Shown here: positions 12,501 through 24,619 of the stretch, one piece after another
Layout: the number at the start of each line of letters is the position of its first letter
Position numbering within the stretch: the stretch's first letter is position 1
Assembly: GCA_031772625.1 (NCBI GenBank)
Contig: CM062814.1
Coordinates: 360,255,750 to 360,319,749 of the forward strand
Source: Pinus tabuliformis
Taxonomy: Eukaryota > Streptophyta > Pinopsida > Pinales > Pinaceae
DNA length: 64,000 nt
Reading direction: 5' to 3'
Translations under genes and position numbers: made by a program
Notes under the pieces: model-generated
What the model saw: only the letters and a program-made list of their open reading frames with translations
Told to the model about the DNA's origin: nothing
Databases searched by the model: none

Positions 12501-12690
12501 CTGGTGAAAGAACGCCTTACCAAAGCCCATCAAAATATCACACCACTCAGATGTGGGTCTTACATTATCACCAAGGATGTGCGAGACAATTCTTTCAAGC
12601 TCAACATTCCCCCATTCCTTGCCCTACACCTAGTGTTCAATGTGGACCACCTTTGGCTATACATTTTATCATTTCTATACCATTTCATCG
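9560..12690 (+). pseudogene. Ty3/gypsy pol remnant (protease, RT, RNase H, integrase)
   Basis: The domains are in standard gypsy order: protease end at 9850-10055 (DVAPLHLCHVLLGQPY), RT at about 10280-10980 with the YLDD catalytic motif at 10658-10669, RNase H at 11030-11420 (PFEIETNAS, where the catalytic Asp position is Asn), the integrase H2C2 region near 11650, the integrase core at 11830-12300, and the integrase C-terminal domain at 12459-12680 (FQVYDKVWL through VFNVDHLW). Stops and frameshifts are scattered throughout, and many stops are TAG where related proteins carry Gln (for example near 10740, 10970, 11240, 11590). Neither gag nor LTRs can be recognised on either side. This family differs from the nested element at 18720-26340. 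Confidence 0.8.
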
Positions 12691-13899
12691 TTACGATATT
12701 TTTTCATGGATTTTCCACCAACCCAACCAAAATAAGAGTATAGTAATGAAGGAATATTACAACTAATATGCAACTCAAGTAACCATCCATCATTGATAAC
12801 CTATGACATCAAGATAGCTATATGAACTCATCATTAGGAAAAAGATTGTGCAAAAAAGTTTTGTTAGTAACCCATCTCCTTGATCACATATTATCAAGAT
12901 CAATAGGCTTTGCATACAATTAGCCACAATCCTCAAGTGACATACCATATTTAACATAATATATACATGTATCATCACCCTGTAATATATGTGTGAAAAA
13001 TAACAACACTATAGTCATCACCAATAACTACACCGTATCAAACTAATGCATCATTGAAGATATAATGACAGAAGCTCATAAGTAGTGAGTGAAACTCATC
13101 ATCATCAACCAATGCCAATAATGACCATTGCATGGATATCCTCTTCATGTACAATTAACTCCATTGACTGAAACTTTAGCCAGGATTTTATCATCACTAA
13201 TGATAGAAAAACAATATCATATGTGTCTTCATGAACAACAACTACACATCATTAATTATAGATCTACTTATCATGAGCATCATCATGCAACAAGGAATTC
13301 TCAAGAATGCATAATGCCAACAATGCATAATTAGAATCATAGAAAATGCTCCCTCTGGACTTGTGCAAAATATTCACTATTAGGTTTGATCATATCCATA
13401 TTCATTAATTAATAAATCCATGAAAATAAATAAAGTAACAATGCAACATTGCAACAACTCGTAAGCCATCATAAGACAATACTTCTTCTAAGCAGTATCT
13501 AAGCAGCAACAGAGCGTATCCAACCAACGGAAAAACTAGAAAGCCAAATAATAAAAAACTAAAGCATATCAGAACCTCTGCCTGAGTATTCTCCATTGTT
13601 TCTTAATCTCGGAGATACTTATATGACAGAATAGATCAAAACTTCCATATATACACGATTGTCCTTTATGAGATCCATGTACAGAAAGTAAAATACTAAA
13701 TTTTCATAGCCACAACTCCCCTTGATCCTGTGATGAATGTTCTTGTTTCACTATTACTACATTAGATATATTGTCAGTAATATAAGCAACATGAATATTA
13801 AAATATCATAGGAATCATCATCAAGTTATACACATGTATCGCCCCCTCTAATATCATACATCAATGGTTATGAGGCCTAATAATCATCACCCACTCTTT
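12691..13899. other. AT-rich stretch with no recognisable gene
   Basis: There are short ORFs only, rich in Met, His and Ile, with no conserved motif. It lies between the end of the plus-strand gypsy pol and the minus-strand copia remnant, and may hold the lost 3-prime end of the gypsy element. Confidence 0.5.
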
Positions 13900-15832
13900 C
13901 TCAGGTCATGTACCTCACATCCTTTCTGCAGTCACTATGAGAAGTGTTCCTTTAAGAACAATATATTATAGTAGAGATCATCTTCTTTTACTATGAGTTG
14001 GAATCCTCGTCATTTCTTCGAGAATTTATTTCTTTAAACACATATAACTTCTCTGGATTCATGTATCCCCTTTCTATGATCTTTCGAGTTTCTTCATCTA
14101 TAACCTTACATTTGGTTGATGTAAACACAATTACATTTCATTTATCCACCATTTGACCTACACTTAGAATATTTTTCTTTAGCCCTTGAACTAATAAAGT
14201 ATCAACTTCTCCTCTATGTTTATTAATTTTGGCCCTACCTTTTCTTAGACATTTTTCTAGAGAACTATTTCCAAGAATAACCTTATCAGCTTGGTTTTTC
14301 TTGAGAGACTCCATCTTACTCTAATCTCTAGTCATCTGATGAAAGAACCTGGTGTCTATGTACCATTAATATTCATCGTCAAATGAGAAAAGAGAAGGAC
14401 CACTTCTTATATGTTCTTATTCTTTCCGCTTATTATCAGAAATGTTGGTGGATCCATCTTTCTCATGTATTTTGACATTATTTGATTGCTTGCCATGTTT
14501 TATTTGGTGATTCAATGATTTATTCCTGAATTATTTTACTACATGTCCAAACTCATTATAGGCATAACATCTTTTATGGCTAGAAAAGGGAGCAAAGGAA
14601 TATTTTTGTTTTATTGAGTACTTTAGCTTTTGCATTATTACCCTTTAGATTCCTTGCACTAACTTGTGAACTAGATTCTCCTTTAATACTTTCAAAAAAA
14701 GCCTGACCAGATTTAATGGAAGGAGACCTATGACTACTAAGAATGTTATAAAACATATTATTACTATCTTGAAATCTCAAATGTTTATCCTTTTATTCCA
14801 ATTTACCTTTTAGAATGTTTACCTCAAGCTCCATTTTTTGGTATTTATTTTCCTTTTTATGATATCTATTTCTCATTCCTTCTTCAACATTTCTTCCTTC
14901 TTCTATTTTTTCCTTTAGGTTTATAGTTTCTTCCTTCATCCCATTCTCTTGCTTGTCAAATGCTTGAGGTAGTTCTTCACTTCGCTTGTTGGAATTTTCA
15001 AGATCTGTTCTTAGAGATACAATCTTTTCTTCAAGGCCTTGAAAATGTTGCTTAGATTCTATTGTAACATTTATTGAATTAATATGATCCCTGTAAACAT
15101 ATGCCTACAATTTATCTTAAGATTAATAATCTTTTTCAAAGAAAGATCGAGTTTTCTTATAATATTAGGAACTCCCTCTATTATAGCTTCCTCTGAATTA
15201 GTAACATACTCATCTTTAGATGCATTATTATTGTCTTTAGAATAAGTTTACCTATTGGTTCCTTTGATGAACAATCTTCCTTTGTTCTTCCTTCATTAAT
15301 TTATTGTATCTTATCCCATACTTCCTGCGTATTTGCATAATTCATAACCCTATCTAATGTTGAATCAGGTATGATATTAATGACGCCACTTAATTCCTCT
15401 ATTATTTTTCACTTCTTTGTCTGATGGAGGAATTTTAGTGAAGCCATTTCATACTAAATACCAAACTTCATGATTCATTAGATTAGACTTCATATTTTCT
15501 TTCTATAATTGATAATTATCATTGCTTAGTTAATTCATTGTCATCTTCACTATCATCATTATCCCATAAACAACGAAATATACCACAATTAGAACAGAAA
15601 CCCATACCTGGTAGTTCTTTGTTACAATCTTCTTCATTAGTAATCAATAGAAAGTGGGGTGCTCCCACAACTCAATATTTTGTGACATTTGTAGTTATTA
15701 TTGCATCTGATATCTAACTATCACTACCACAACTTTCTGACTCCTTCCTTCAAGCTATCTTATTCTTTCCCATCATTCTTGATCCACTCCAAGTGGTTAA
15801 GCTTGAACTTAAGTGACTTTCTCTATTACAAT
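13900..15832 (-). pseudogene. Copia gag and protease/pre-integrase remnant
   Basis: On the minus strand from 15832 downward I can read: a gag N-terminal region (NHEVWYLVWNGF near 15450, ANTQEVWDKIQ near 15330, as in UBN2-type plant copia gag), a coiled coil at about 15080-14780, a knuckle near 14590-14545 (CYAYNEFGHVVK, first spacing Cys to Tyr), then the protease/GAG pre-integrase stretch from about 14370 (WYIDTR, where active copies have WYID followed by S/T-G) to 14035 (LYVFKE). The coiled coil shares the pattern E-G-x-N-V-x-x-G-M-x-N-x-Y with the plus-strand gag in copies A and B, so all belong to one family. It is broken by stops and frameshifts. Nothing of integrase core or RT is visible beyond 13900. 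Confidence 0.7.
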
Positions 15833-17895
15833 TGTTGGGAAAAATACTAAGAGGGGGGAGGTGAATAAATGTTTTAGAAACTCACTTCAACCTTTCAATT
15901 TTTTATTCATATTTCTATACACTACTTCCATTAATTAAATCAATATATGCATGCGATTATGATGAAAGAAAACAACGTATATCAAGTTAACAATCTTTTA
16001 ATGCATTTCATAATATGTCCTACTTTTAAAAAGTGTATAATTACTTCATTAGCCTTAAATTAGATAATTACCATGAGCAATAAGAACAAAATAAACAATC
16101 ACACATAAGAAATCACAACAACACATGAGGAAACCAAGATGTTTAGGTGGAAACCTAATGTGGGAGAAAACCATCGTTGTCATCGTCTTTGTATTCATCT
16201 TTTATTATAAAGGAAAAAATAATACACTATTTTACTAGTGCATACTCAAACTAATACGTAGGTACCCAGATGTAGAAGGCTATGACCTTCTGTTGTTGTC
16301 CAACATCGATTGGAAGGGAGCTTGAAATGACTAACTTGTTTACCAACTCCTATTGAAAGGGAGAGCCAACCCCCTAATATGATTCACCAACTAACACTCG
16401 AAGGAAGCTTCAACATTCTCACTGAAGGCTCCAACCCTCATCACCTAGGTGGACCACCTTTCATAATATTTTATACTAGATCCACTTGACCCAAAACATC
16501 AAACCTATAGGCCAATTTTCATCATATTTTCACAATGGACCCACTACATGATTTAATCCCAATACCAAATAATAATTCTTAAACCAATTACTATATAAAA
16601 TAACTCAATCACCAAACCAACTAAATCATACAAGAAATCACTTAGTCTTAATCAATCAATATAGCTACATCAAACTAAACTAGGATAGATCACATCAATT
16701 CATAGCTACTCATGAATCATCCAAACATTGTTACCCATCACAGAAACCAATTGTTGCTACCCTGGTCAAACATATGCCAAAATGTATATATGCTATTGTT
16801 CTGAGTCATACCACTGTATGTACTTGCTTCTCATTAAGAGGAATTGCACACATATCTCAAAATATTGAACATCAGAGTCTAAATCACTATCACACTAAAT
16901 CAATCATTGAAAAACATACTAAACCCATGATAGATCATTAAACTAGATACATATCATCACATAGTGGTATCATCGCTATTCAAAATATGATTCCATAAAC
17001 AATTCAACCCAACCCAAATTGTCAAACACATATTATCATAAGAGGAATCATTGATAGATAGCAGAAACCATAACATAATTGATCAAATATAAATAGGAAC
17101 TCATACTACAAAACCTAGAAGATGTACATGACTCTTATAAAGAACTTTTGCGTATGTACGCTCTTCTCATTCAACACACTTTCATACAAACATATCCATT
17201 CTACAAAATATATGTGAATACCCAAAATAATATCCTTGTATGTACATGACTTCTCAGTGTTAAACCCGCAAACATATCTTTGATCAATGAGACATACCTT
17301 TGCAAAAACAGAACATATATCAAACCCAAATTTCAAAATGCATACTATTATAGATACATATCAAAATATCACTGTCACAGATGTATTAAACCATAAAAAT
17401 ATTATTCAATATGTGGTCATTTCGAATATATTAGATCTGATACATCTCCATGCTCCCTAGTGCACTCTCATTTTAGATCAACTTATTCATAAATAATCCA
17501 TTACATCCACACCCTAACACTTGATCTTCATCTCCTTAAATAGTATAAGCCTTATCCAAATACTTAGGGAAATCCTTTAGTAATGTCGATGGTATTATTT
17601 GACGGGATCAAATGTACGTTGTCGTGCTAATTACTATGGACCAATACCATAGTGTGGAAGTTGTAAATGACTTCTCTTCGTCACACATAGGTATGTATGT
17701 AGCTACTCTTCAGAGGTCGTGCATATACTTTCCTAAACTTTACCTTTATCATCTTTTTATCTCTGAACTGATATTCCATTTTCCATTCTCTCTATCACAT
17801 ATGTACCATCCTGTATAATCATCCTTCTACCATCATGTTGACATCTTTATCAAGTAGTTTCTATCAAGGAAAACACATTGATCATAATCCCAACA
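15833..17895. mobile_element. Long LTR with perfect 8-bp terminal inverted repeats
   Basis: It starts TGTTGGGA and ends TCCCAACA (8 of 8 paired), 2063 bp. The opening (tactaagaggggggaggtgaat) and the internal ggtggaaacctaatgtgggagaaaacca resemble motifs common in plant copia LTRs. The right half is duplicated at 1-832. A gag reads away from it on both sides: minus strand on the left, plus strand on the right. No clean target duplication is seen (acaat against caagt). The bases just right of it, caagtacctatggcc, could be a badly decayed Met primer site. Orientation is therefore left open. Confidence 0.6.
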
Positions 17896-18714
17896 CAAGT
17901 ACCTATGGCCATGAACCAAAAGAAGTATTATTAGAAAAGGAAGGTTAGCAAATGAGATAGGAAAAAATTATATCTATAAGAACCCCTATTTTTGTTGGTT
18001 AAGGATTTAAATGAAAATGGTGAAAATAGATCAATTTTGTTCTAATTATAAATGTAATGGTCATTTTACTTCTAGATTGCCATTTCTTCGTACATACAAT
18101 GACGATGATGCTCTTGAGATTTATGGGGTAGAGTATGATAATTATTCATTTGAAACCAATCTTTCAAGTCTAAAGGGAGGTAATTTTTTCATGGAGAAAT
18201 TAAGTTCAAAAAATTATAAAGATGAAGAGCAAAGAAGAACAATGGTAATTGAAGATAATATTAAAATGCTAACTCTTGAAAACAAAGATCAGCATAAATT
18301 AGTGTACTTTTTTATGAGAAGGAATGCACCTTCAAAGAAGAAATACTTAGGTTAAAATATCAGGTTTAAGAAGGAGGGTAACTTGAACAAGGAATGAGGA
18401 AGAAGTATAGAGAAGAGGAAGATGAGTATGAAATAAAGGAGACAGAAGTGGCCTTATTAATAAGCGATCTAGAGAAGAAAACCACTTAGTTGAAATTGGA
18501 AAAGAGGAGCCAAATATCTACTTCATTCAATCATATCTTAGATTTCACAAGGAAGCACCAAACAAGAACTAAAAAATCTTGTAGAAAAAATAGTAGCAAG
18601 AGGAGTAAGGAACAAAGGTAGCAGTCAAAAAAGGAGCGAAAGCTCGTGCCAAGAAAATTATTTTCATCAAGAAAATCATTTTCAACCTTTGGATATGTTA
18701 GATGCTTTAGGTAT
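17896..18714 (+). pseudogene. Copia gag remnant, 5-prime part (copy B)
   Basis: This is the counterpart of 833-1620. A 114-codon open frame at 18011-18355 covers the first knuckle (CSNYKCNGHFTSRL; ligands 2 and 4 lost), the acidic DDDALEIYGVE run and the start of the coiled coil. Another frame at 18646-18719 runs into the second knuckle (CFRYQ). Here the nested gypsy element interrupts it, four residues into the knuckle. The reading frame changes between the two parts, unlike in copy A. The remainder resumes at 26346. Confidence 0.65.
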
Positions 18715-18719
18715 CAAAA

Positions 18720-20229
18720 TGATCTAAATTGGATCCTAGAACACTCTCTAGGTTTTCATGAATTGTTTAAAAATTATGCCAAAGGCTACAAGTCTTATAA
18801 AGATCAAGCTATCAGAGGTATCCTCAAAACAGTTGCAATTGGTGGTTAGCGCAGAGTAATGAGGACCATCGATCAAGTGCGGAGACCATCGGTCAAGTGC
18901 GTAGACCATCAGCCCATGGTAACGCGTGCTATCATGAATTAGAAAAACCAGAGGCCATTTTGAGAAACGGGGGTAGTTTCTGATATGCGATTAGCAAGTC
19001 GCTAATCACATATTGTAGGGAAAACCCCTCAAAGAAGGAAAGGTCACAAGCATCCAGACCCAAAAAATCATAAAATGCAATGGATATCATTCTGATTCCA
19101 TTAGAAGTGGGGCCCCAAAAAAACTAGCAGGATATTGGAAGGGCTTCGAGCGGTAAGCGATTTCAACCAGAGTGTCGCCTGATACCACACAATTGTTGCC
19201 ATGCATCTAGCAAAAGAGAGAGAAAATGTCTCACGTCAGATGCATAAATGTCATGTGACTTAGCCGCCCAATATGAACGATGACTTTCGGATCTGGGCCC
19301 CCCAGATCAACAACAAAGATGCGTTATGATGGATGACCAGATCTGATGAGGTTAACAGGTATAGTTGTATAAGATTTGAAGTCTGACATGGACGATGCAT
19401 TGGCAGAAGGTCGTGCTTCAAAAGCATTCTTGGAATTAACAGAATAAACATCCATTTCCAAGGAAACTAACACTCAGTTCGTTATGAAATAGGTGGCCAC
19501 CTCCTTGTGAGGCATTATACAATGATTATTACACAGAATAGAGGGATTCCAATGGACAGTGGCAGGGGAACCGAAAAGCCAGGAAGGGGAAACGAACAAT
19601 CAAGAAGCAGATTGGCTTTAAAGCCACAAACTGACAGAGAGAAATCAATGAAGAGAGCAGTAGGTAGTAAGCCGAAACCAAAGAAAAGAAGCTAAGTTGA
19701 CCTGCAAAAGAAAAGGTAGCATCGAGCTAGAGTTAAGACAGAGCCAGAGAGAGTCAGAGAGTTTATGTACTCCAGAGAAGGCTTGAGAGGTTAAAGAAAA
19801 CTCCTTTATATATATCTGTCATGTATAGAGTCTTAGATTTGACTCATGCAATTGAGACCAATAGAGGTCAAGACTCAGTAAGGAGAGTCTGTGTACTCCA
19901 AATACTTGGGGGATCCAAGTACAGTCTTGCTGATTTATATCTATTGAGTGAGACTCAAATTGAGCTCACTATTGTAAAAAAATTTCTTTCAAAACATAAT
20001 AGAGAGGCGACCACTGAAGGCTCGACCAGGAGACGTAGCCTAGGAGTATTAGGTGAACTCCTTATTAAACTTGTTGTGTTTATATGTATTGCCCGTTGTG
20101 TTTTCTTTAACTGCTTCATTGCTTGTGTATTAAACAATCTTATCGATCTGTTGCACAAAATAAAATAGGCACATCCATGCACAAGGGTCTGTAATACCTT
20201 ATTGTTTTTCTTGGATCAATTCCAGATCA
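18720..20229 (+). repeat. 5-prime LTR of the nested gypsy element
   Basis: It begins TGATCTAAATTGG and ends TTCCAGATCA. A TATATATAT run at 19807-19815 is the best TATA-box candidate; the matching place in the 3-prime LTR (about 25917) has decayed to tttgtatatgc. A 62-codon frame at 19507-19695 is present in both LTRs in diverged form and is probably chance. Confidence 0.9.
18864..18911 (+). repeat. 20-bp minisatellite inside the 5-prime LTR
   Basis: Units begin gaccatc at 18864, 18884 and 18904 (two full units and a partial third, with core gaccatcggtcaagtgcg). The 3-prime LTR has a single diverged counterpart around 25013-25040, so the repeat expanded after insertion or was lost there. Confidence 0.75.
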
Positions 20230-20231
20230 AG

Positions 20232-20243
20232 TGGTATCAGAGC
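20232..20243 (+). promoter_or_regulatory. Primer-binding site (initiator Met tRNA)
   Basis: TGGTATCAGAGC, a perfect match to the standard plant initiator-Met primer site, sits two bases after the 5-prime LTR end. Confidence 0.92.
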
Positions 20244-20290
20244 TCTAGGTTGCTAAGGTTAGACAAGCTTGTGCTGGATTTTGTCGTTGA

Positions 20291-21440
20291 ATGCTAACTA
20301 GGACAAAGCTCAAATTAGGAGAAGGAGAATTGGTTGAGGCTAACCTAGAAATTGTAAGAGTCTATCCTACGAGGAAAATGTCAGAAGAAAGTCCCTTGGA
20401 ATCAGACTCCCAGTTCATGGATAGTTTCATGACCATGAGAGCCATGGTAGAGGAAATGTATGGAGAATTTAAGAAAGGTAGAGATGAAGATTCATCAAAC
20501 TCCAGACAAGATAAAGGAGCATAATAATCTCTCCTCCATGACCATTCTAAAGGAAAATGGGAAGAAGAAAAGCTTCCCACACCTCCTAAGAGCCTTGAAA
20601 ATAAAAAGAAAACATAATTGATTAAATTAGATGTTAAATTTGATTTGTCGATATATGATGGAGAGTTGAACACAGAGAAAATGGATAATTGGATTAGACA
20701 AATTGATGTGTATTGCAGGGTGCAGAGCATTGAGTCAGACGGAACTAAGATTCAGCTACCTAGCCTACACCTTGAAGGAACTTCTTTGGTATGGTGGAGA
20801 GGCAGGACACAAGCTGACATGAAGAAGCATGGTAAAATCCTTTATGTCTGGAGTGACTTTGTTTCTGCAATTAAAAAATAATTCTATCCATTAGCTTATA
20901 TGCAACAAGCTATGATGAGTTGGCAAGCTCTTCGGCAATTGAAAGGGAAAAGTGTACAAAGTTACACCCAAGAATTTAGAAAAAGAGCTTTGATTCTCGG
21001 AATTTCTTTTGACTCACCTAAAACTTTGGTGAAGTATATAGGTGGTCTACATAGTTATTTGAGACATACCATTTTCATGTTTAATCCTACGAGCATAGAT
21101 GAGGTATTTATTCAGGCTACACATGTAGAGGCTAGGGGCAAGAATGTGAAGCTAGAATTTGGGGGATCATCAAAACCCACTACAAGTAAGAACAAGGAAA
21201 AGAGAAAGCAGAAATGGAAAGAGAGGAAGACAAATGTTGTACAAAAGACAAAACCTTCATGCACTCACTGCAAGAAGGATGGGAATGATGATGAACATTG
21301 TTGGATTCTGCATCCGAAGCTGAATCCCAAGAATTACGATGGCAAAAAGAAGAAGATTGTTGCAGCTATTCAGAAGGATTTGGGGTCAGACTCAGGGGAT
21401 GAAACAACAATCATAGCCACAGGTATAAAAGGTAAAAACT
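20291..21440 (+). pseudogene. Gag of the nested gypsy element
   Basis: One frame runs from the ATG at 20291 through gag with in-frame stops at 20522, 20525, 20615 and 20879 and no frameshift. The capsid-like region lies at about 20618-21150 (WWRGRTQ, then QQAMMSWQALRQLKGKSVQ). It is followed by a basic region at 21170-21260 and one zinc knuckle at about 21259-21300, CTHCKKDGNDDEHCW. In a functional CX2CX4HX4C knuckle the ninth residue is His; here it is Asn (GN instead of GH), so one zinc ligand is lost. Gag is normally the structural protein that packages the element RNA. Confidence 0.85.
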
Positions 21441-21499
21441 TTGAAGGATCTACTAGTAATTCTACACAAACTATTGATAGTGAAGAAAATGAGAGAACA

Positions 21500-21915
21500 C
21501 GACATGAGCTTTTTCATATTAGAGTTATTTCCGAGCATCAAAATATTGATACTTTATTTGATAGTGGTTCACAAGTAAACTTAATTTCTGAAGCAATTGT
21601 AAACAAACTAGGATTACTGACCATGCCTAACAAGAAGTCATATCCATAGGTTGGTTATGTGAAAAAGCAAAGCTACAAGTTACTAGACAATGTAAACTAA
21701 GGTTTTCTTTTGGGTTAGCATTTGTAGATGAGGTTGAGTTAGATATTGTTCCCTTGGATATATGTGGAATTGTTTTGGGAAGTCCTTACTTGTATGACAG
21801 AAAATAAATTTTCTATAGAGCTGAAAATAAGTATCAACTCATTAAAGATGGAATTGAATATATTGTAAGATCTCATAAACTCAAGAATAATTACACTCTC
21901 ATCAGCTCAGGGCAG
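21500..21915 (+). pseudogene. Aspartic protease of the nested gypsy element
   Basis: The active-site loop FDSGSQVNLISE is at about 21558-21593, in the gag frame. That frame ends at a TAG at 21647. The protein-like sequence resumes in another frame (GWLCEKAKLQVTRQCKLR from 21649) and reaches the flap/C-terminal part (CGIVLGSPYLYDRK), with a TAA at 21805. The catalytic Asp-Ser-Gly itself is intact. The protease would have cut the Gag-Pol polyprotein. Confidence 0.8.
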
Positions 21916-23498
21916 ATGAAAAGAATTGTAAATTCATGCAAACATTTTTTACTAATGGTTGTAGAGGAAAAGAAACCTGATAAAATCAATGTATTTGAAG
22001 GCTGTAATGCTAAACAACAAGCTGATTTAGAAAAAATTGTTTCAGAATATGATATACTATTTCAAGAACCTAAATTCCTGCAACCCAAAAAGGAAATAGC
22101 ACATGATATTAATTTGTAGTAGGATGCTCCATTTCCTAACATCAGAATGTACAGGTTGTCTGCTTTAGAGAATACGGAAATCAAGAGGAGGGTACAGGAG
22201 CTACTCAAGAAAGGGTTCATAAGACCTAGCACATCACCATGTGGGTCTCCAATTGTCTTGGTGAGAAAGAAAGATGGCTCATGGAGAATGTAAATTGATT
22301 ACCAAGCACTGAATAAAATAACGATAAAAAATCGTTATCCCCTTCCTCGCGTAGATGATCTATTAGATCAGTTGAAAGAACTTGTTTACTTTTCCAAGCT
22401 GGACTTGCATAGTGGCTACCACCAGGCCAGAGTTGCAGAGCAATATGCATGGAAGACTTCTTTCAAGACAAAGAAGGGATTGTATGAGTGGTTAGTTATG
22501 CCTTTTCAGCTTAACTAATGCTCCTGCTACATTCATGAGAGTAATGAATGATGTACTCAGGCCTTTTATTGATGATTTTTTCATTGTATATCTAGATGAC
22601 ATTCTTGTATTTAGTAAAACATGGGAAGAACATTTGAAGCATGTAAAGCAGACTCTAAATGTTTTGAAAAGAGAAAATATTTATGTTAAGCTATCAAAAT
22701 GTGAATTTGGAAAATCATCTTTGAATTATTTGGGTCATATTGTAGGGGGTGGTGAATTGAAGATAGATCCCTCTAAGGTTGCAGTTTTTATAAACTGGCC
22801 TAAACCCAAATCTTCTACAGAAGTTAGAAGCTTCCTACGAGCAGCACAGTATTGGAGAAAGTTTACTGCTAACTTTTCCTTGATTGCAGCTCCCTTACAT
22901 GCTCTAACAGGATTGAACAGGGTGTTTCAGTGGGGAGGCGAAGAGCAGAAAGACTTCGACACCTTAAAGAAAAGATTAGTACGGCACCAGTACTAGCACT
23001 ACCTAACCTTCAAAGACCATTTGAGATAGAAACCGATGCTAGTGACTATGCCATGGGAGCAGTGTTAATGCAGCACGGTAAACCCATATGTTATCATTCT
23101 GAGACATTTAATTTTGCAGTAGTTAATTATCCCACATATGATAAAGAATTGTATGCATTAGTACAAAGTGTGAAAAGTGGAAACATTATTTAATGGGCAA
23201 AGAGACAGTTATACATACTGATCGTCAACCACTTCAATGTTTACACTCACAAAGTAAGTTGCAGCAATCAAGACACTACAGGTGGATGGGTTTTCTACAA
23301 CAATTTCATCTTCTCATCATATATAAAAAGGGCATACACAATAAAGTTGCAAATATGTTGTCCAGACTAATCATAAATGCATCTACTATACTTAATCATA
23401 ACTCAGTAATCCATGAAACCTACGTTGAACAATATGCTCAAGATATATACTTTAAAGATGTATACGCAACTTTAAGTCATGGAAAACAAGTAGAATAA
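21916..23498 (+). pseudogene. Reverse transcriptase and RNase H of the nested gypsy element
   Basis: RT fingers and palm are readable: SPCGSPIVLVRKKDGSWRM at about 22234-22290, [11 protein letters not shown] near 22340, and the catalytic YLDD at 22589-22600. RNase H follows (FEIETDASDYAMGAVLMQ near 23010 with the first catalytic Asp present; HTDRQPL near 23216; NKVANMLSRL near 23340). Lesions are tandem TAG codons at 22117 and 22120 (a Gln-Gln position in related proteins), a TAA at 22291 replacing the usual Cys of the MCIDYR-type motif, and frame changes near 22508, 22977 and 23176. The catalytic residues I can identify are still present, so decay is by stops and indels. Confidence 0.88.
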
Positions 23499-23539
23499 TT
23501 GGATTATCATGTTAAGGATCAAATCTTGTATAATTTTGG

Positions 23540-24613
23540 AAAGTGATGATTCCTCAAACTGAAAGAGTAAATATAATTCGAGAAGCACACACTTCTCTAA
23601 TATCAGGTCACTTTGGTGTAAGTAAAACAGTTGCACAGCTGCAAAGATATGTAAGAGGGTGTACCATGTGTGCTAAAAGCAAGACGAACAATAGAAAACT
23701 AGGCTTGTACACTCCACTACAAGTTCCTTCTCATCCTTGGGAAAGTGTTTCCATTGACTTTGTTGGTGGACTGCCTAAATCTAGAAAAGGCCATGACTAT
23801 TTGTATGTTATTATTGATAGGTTCAGCGAAATGTGTATTCTAATACCTTGTAACAAACAAATTACAATTGAACAAACAACAAAGTTTCTCTTTTAGCATG
23901 TATGGATTCATTTTGGATTACCCACTTCCATTGTATCTAATCAAGATTCCCAATTTGTTGGGAAATTTTGGTCGAGTCTGTGGGAATTGATGGACACCAG
24001 ACTAAAGAAGAGCACAACCTTTTACCCACAAATAGATGGCCAAACAGAGGTGGTGAAGAGGATAGTGATCCAGTTGGTTAGAGGATATTGCAGCAAGCAT
24101 CCCAAGCTTTGGGATGAAAATTTGTGTTCTGTGCAACATGCTTACAACCGGGATAAACATTCTTTTGCAGAGAGATCTCCTTTTGAGAACTATTTTGGTT
24201 TCATACCAAGGTCTCCCTTGGATTTTGTCTTTGGTAAAGACATAGTGGTTGATGGACATAGTAATGTGGACAAAGAAACCAAGTTCGTTAAACAAATCCA
24301 AGAGATTCACCAGGCAGTACAGGAATAGCTAGAAAAGAGCCAAGCCAAGTACAAGGCAAGGCGTGATAAGCATCAGACTAAGCATAGTTTCCAATTTGGT
24401 GATCATGTTTGGCTGTATATCAACAAAGATAGAATGCAAGGTGAAGGTAAGAAGCTGAAGCCGATAAGGTATGGACCTTTCAGTATACTTGAGAAAATCA
24501 GTGAGAATGATTTTCATCTTGATTTGACAGCTTACATGCACATCTATTCAGTAGTTAATGCAGAAAGCTTGAGACTATTTGAACCTTCATTGATTGAAGA
24601 TCCTAAAGAGTAG
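23540..24613 (+). pseudogene. Integrase of the nested gypsy element
   Basis: A single frame from about 23540, with TAG stops at 23894, 24326 and 24611, each at a place where Gln is plausible. The N-terminal zinc region is shortened: HTSLISGHFGVSKTVAQLQ runs directly into RGCTMCAKSK, missing about a dozen residues found in this family. The core has SIDFVGG (first Asp), SNQDSQF where the second catalytic Asp is replaced by Asn (codon 23939-23941), and the Glu in DGQTEVV near 24035. The C-terminal barrel (FQFGDHVWLYI, RYGPFSIL) follows. Because a catalytic Asp is lost, this integrase would be dead even if read through. Confidence 0.88.
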
Positions 24614-24619
24614 AGTCAA

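Noticed and set aside
19507-19695. Basic 62-codon frame in the nested LTR
   Set aside because: It lies inside the LTR, diverges freely between the two LTRs and has no recognisable domain.
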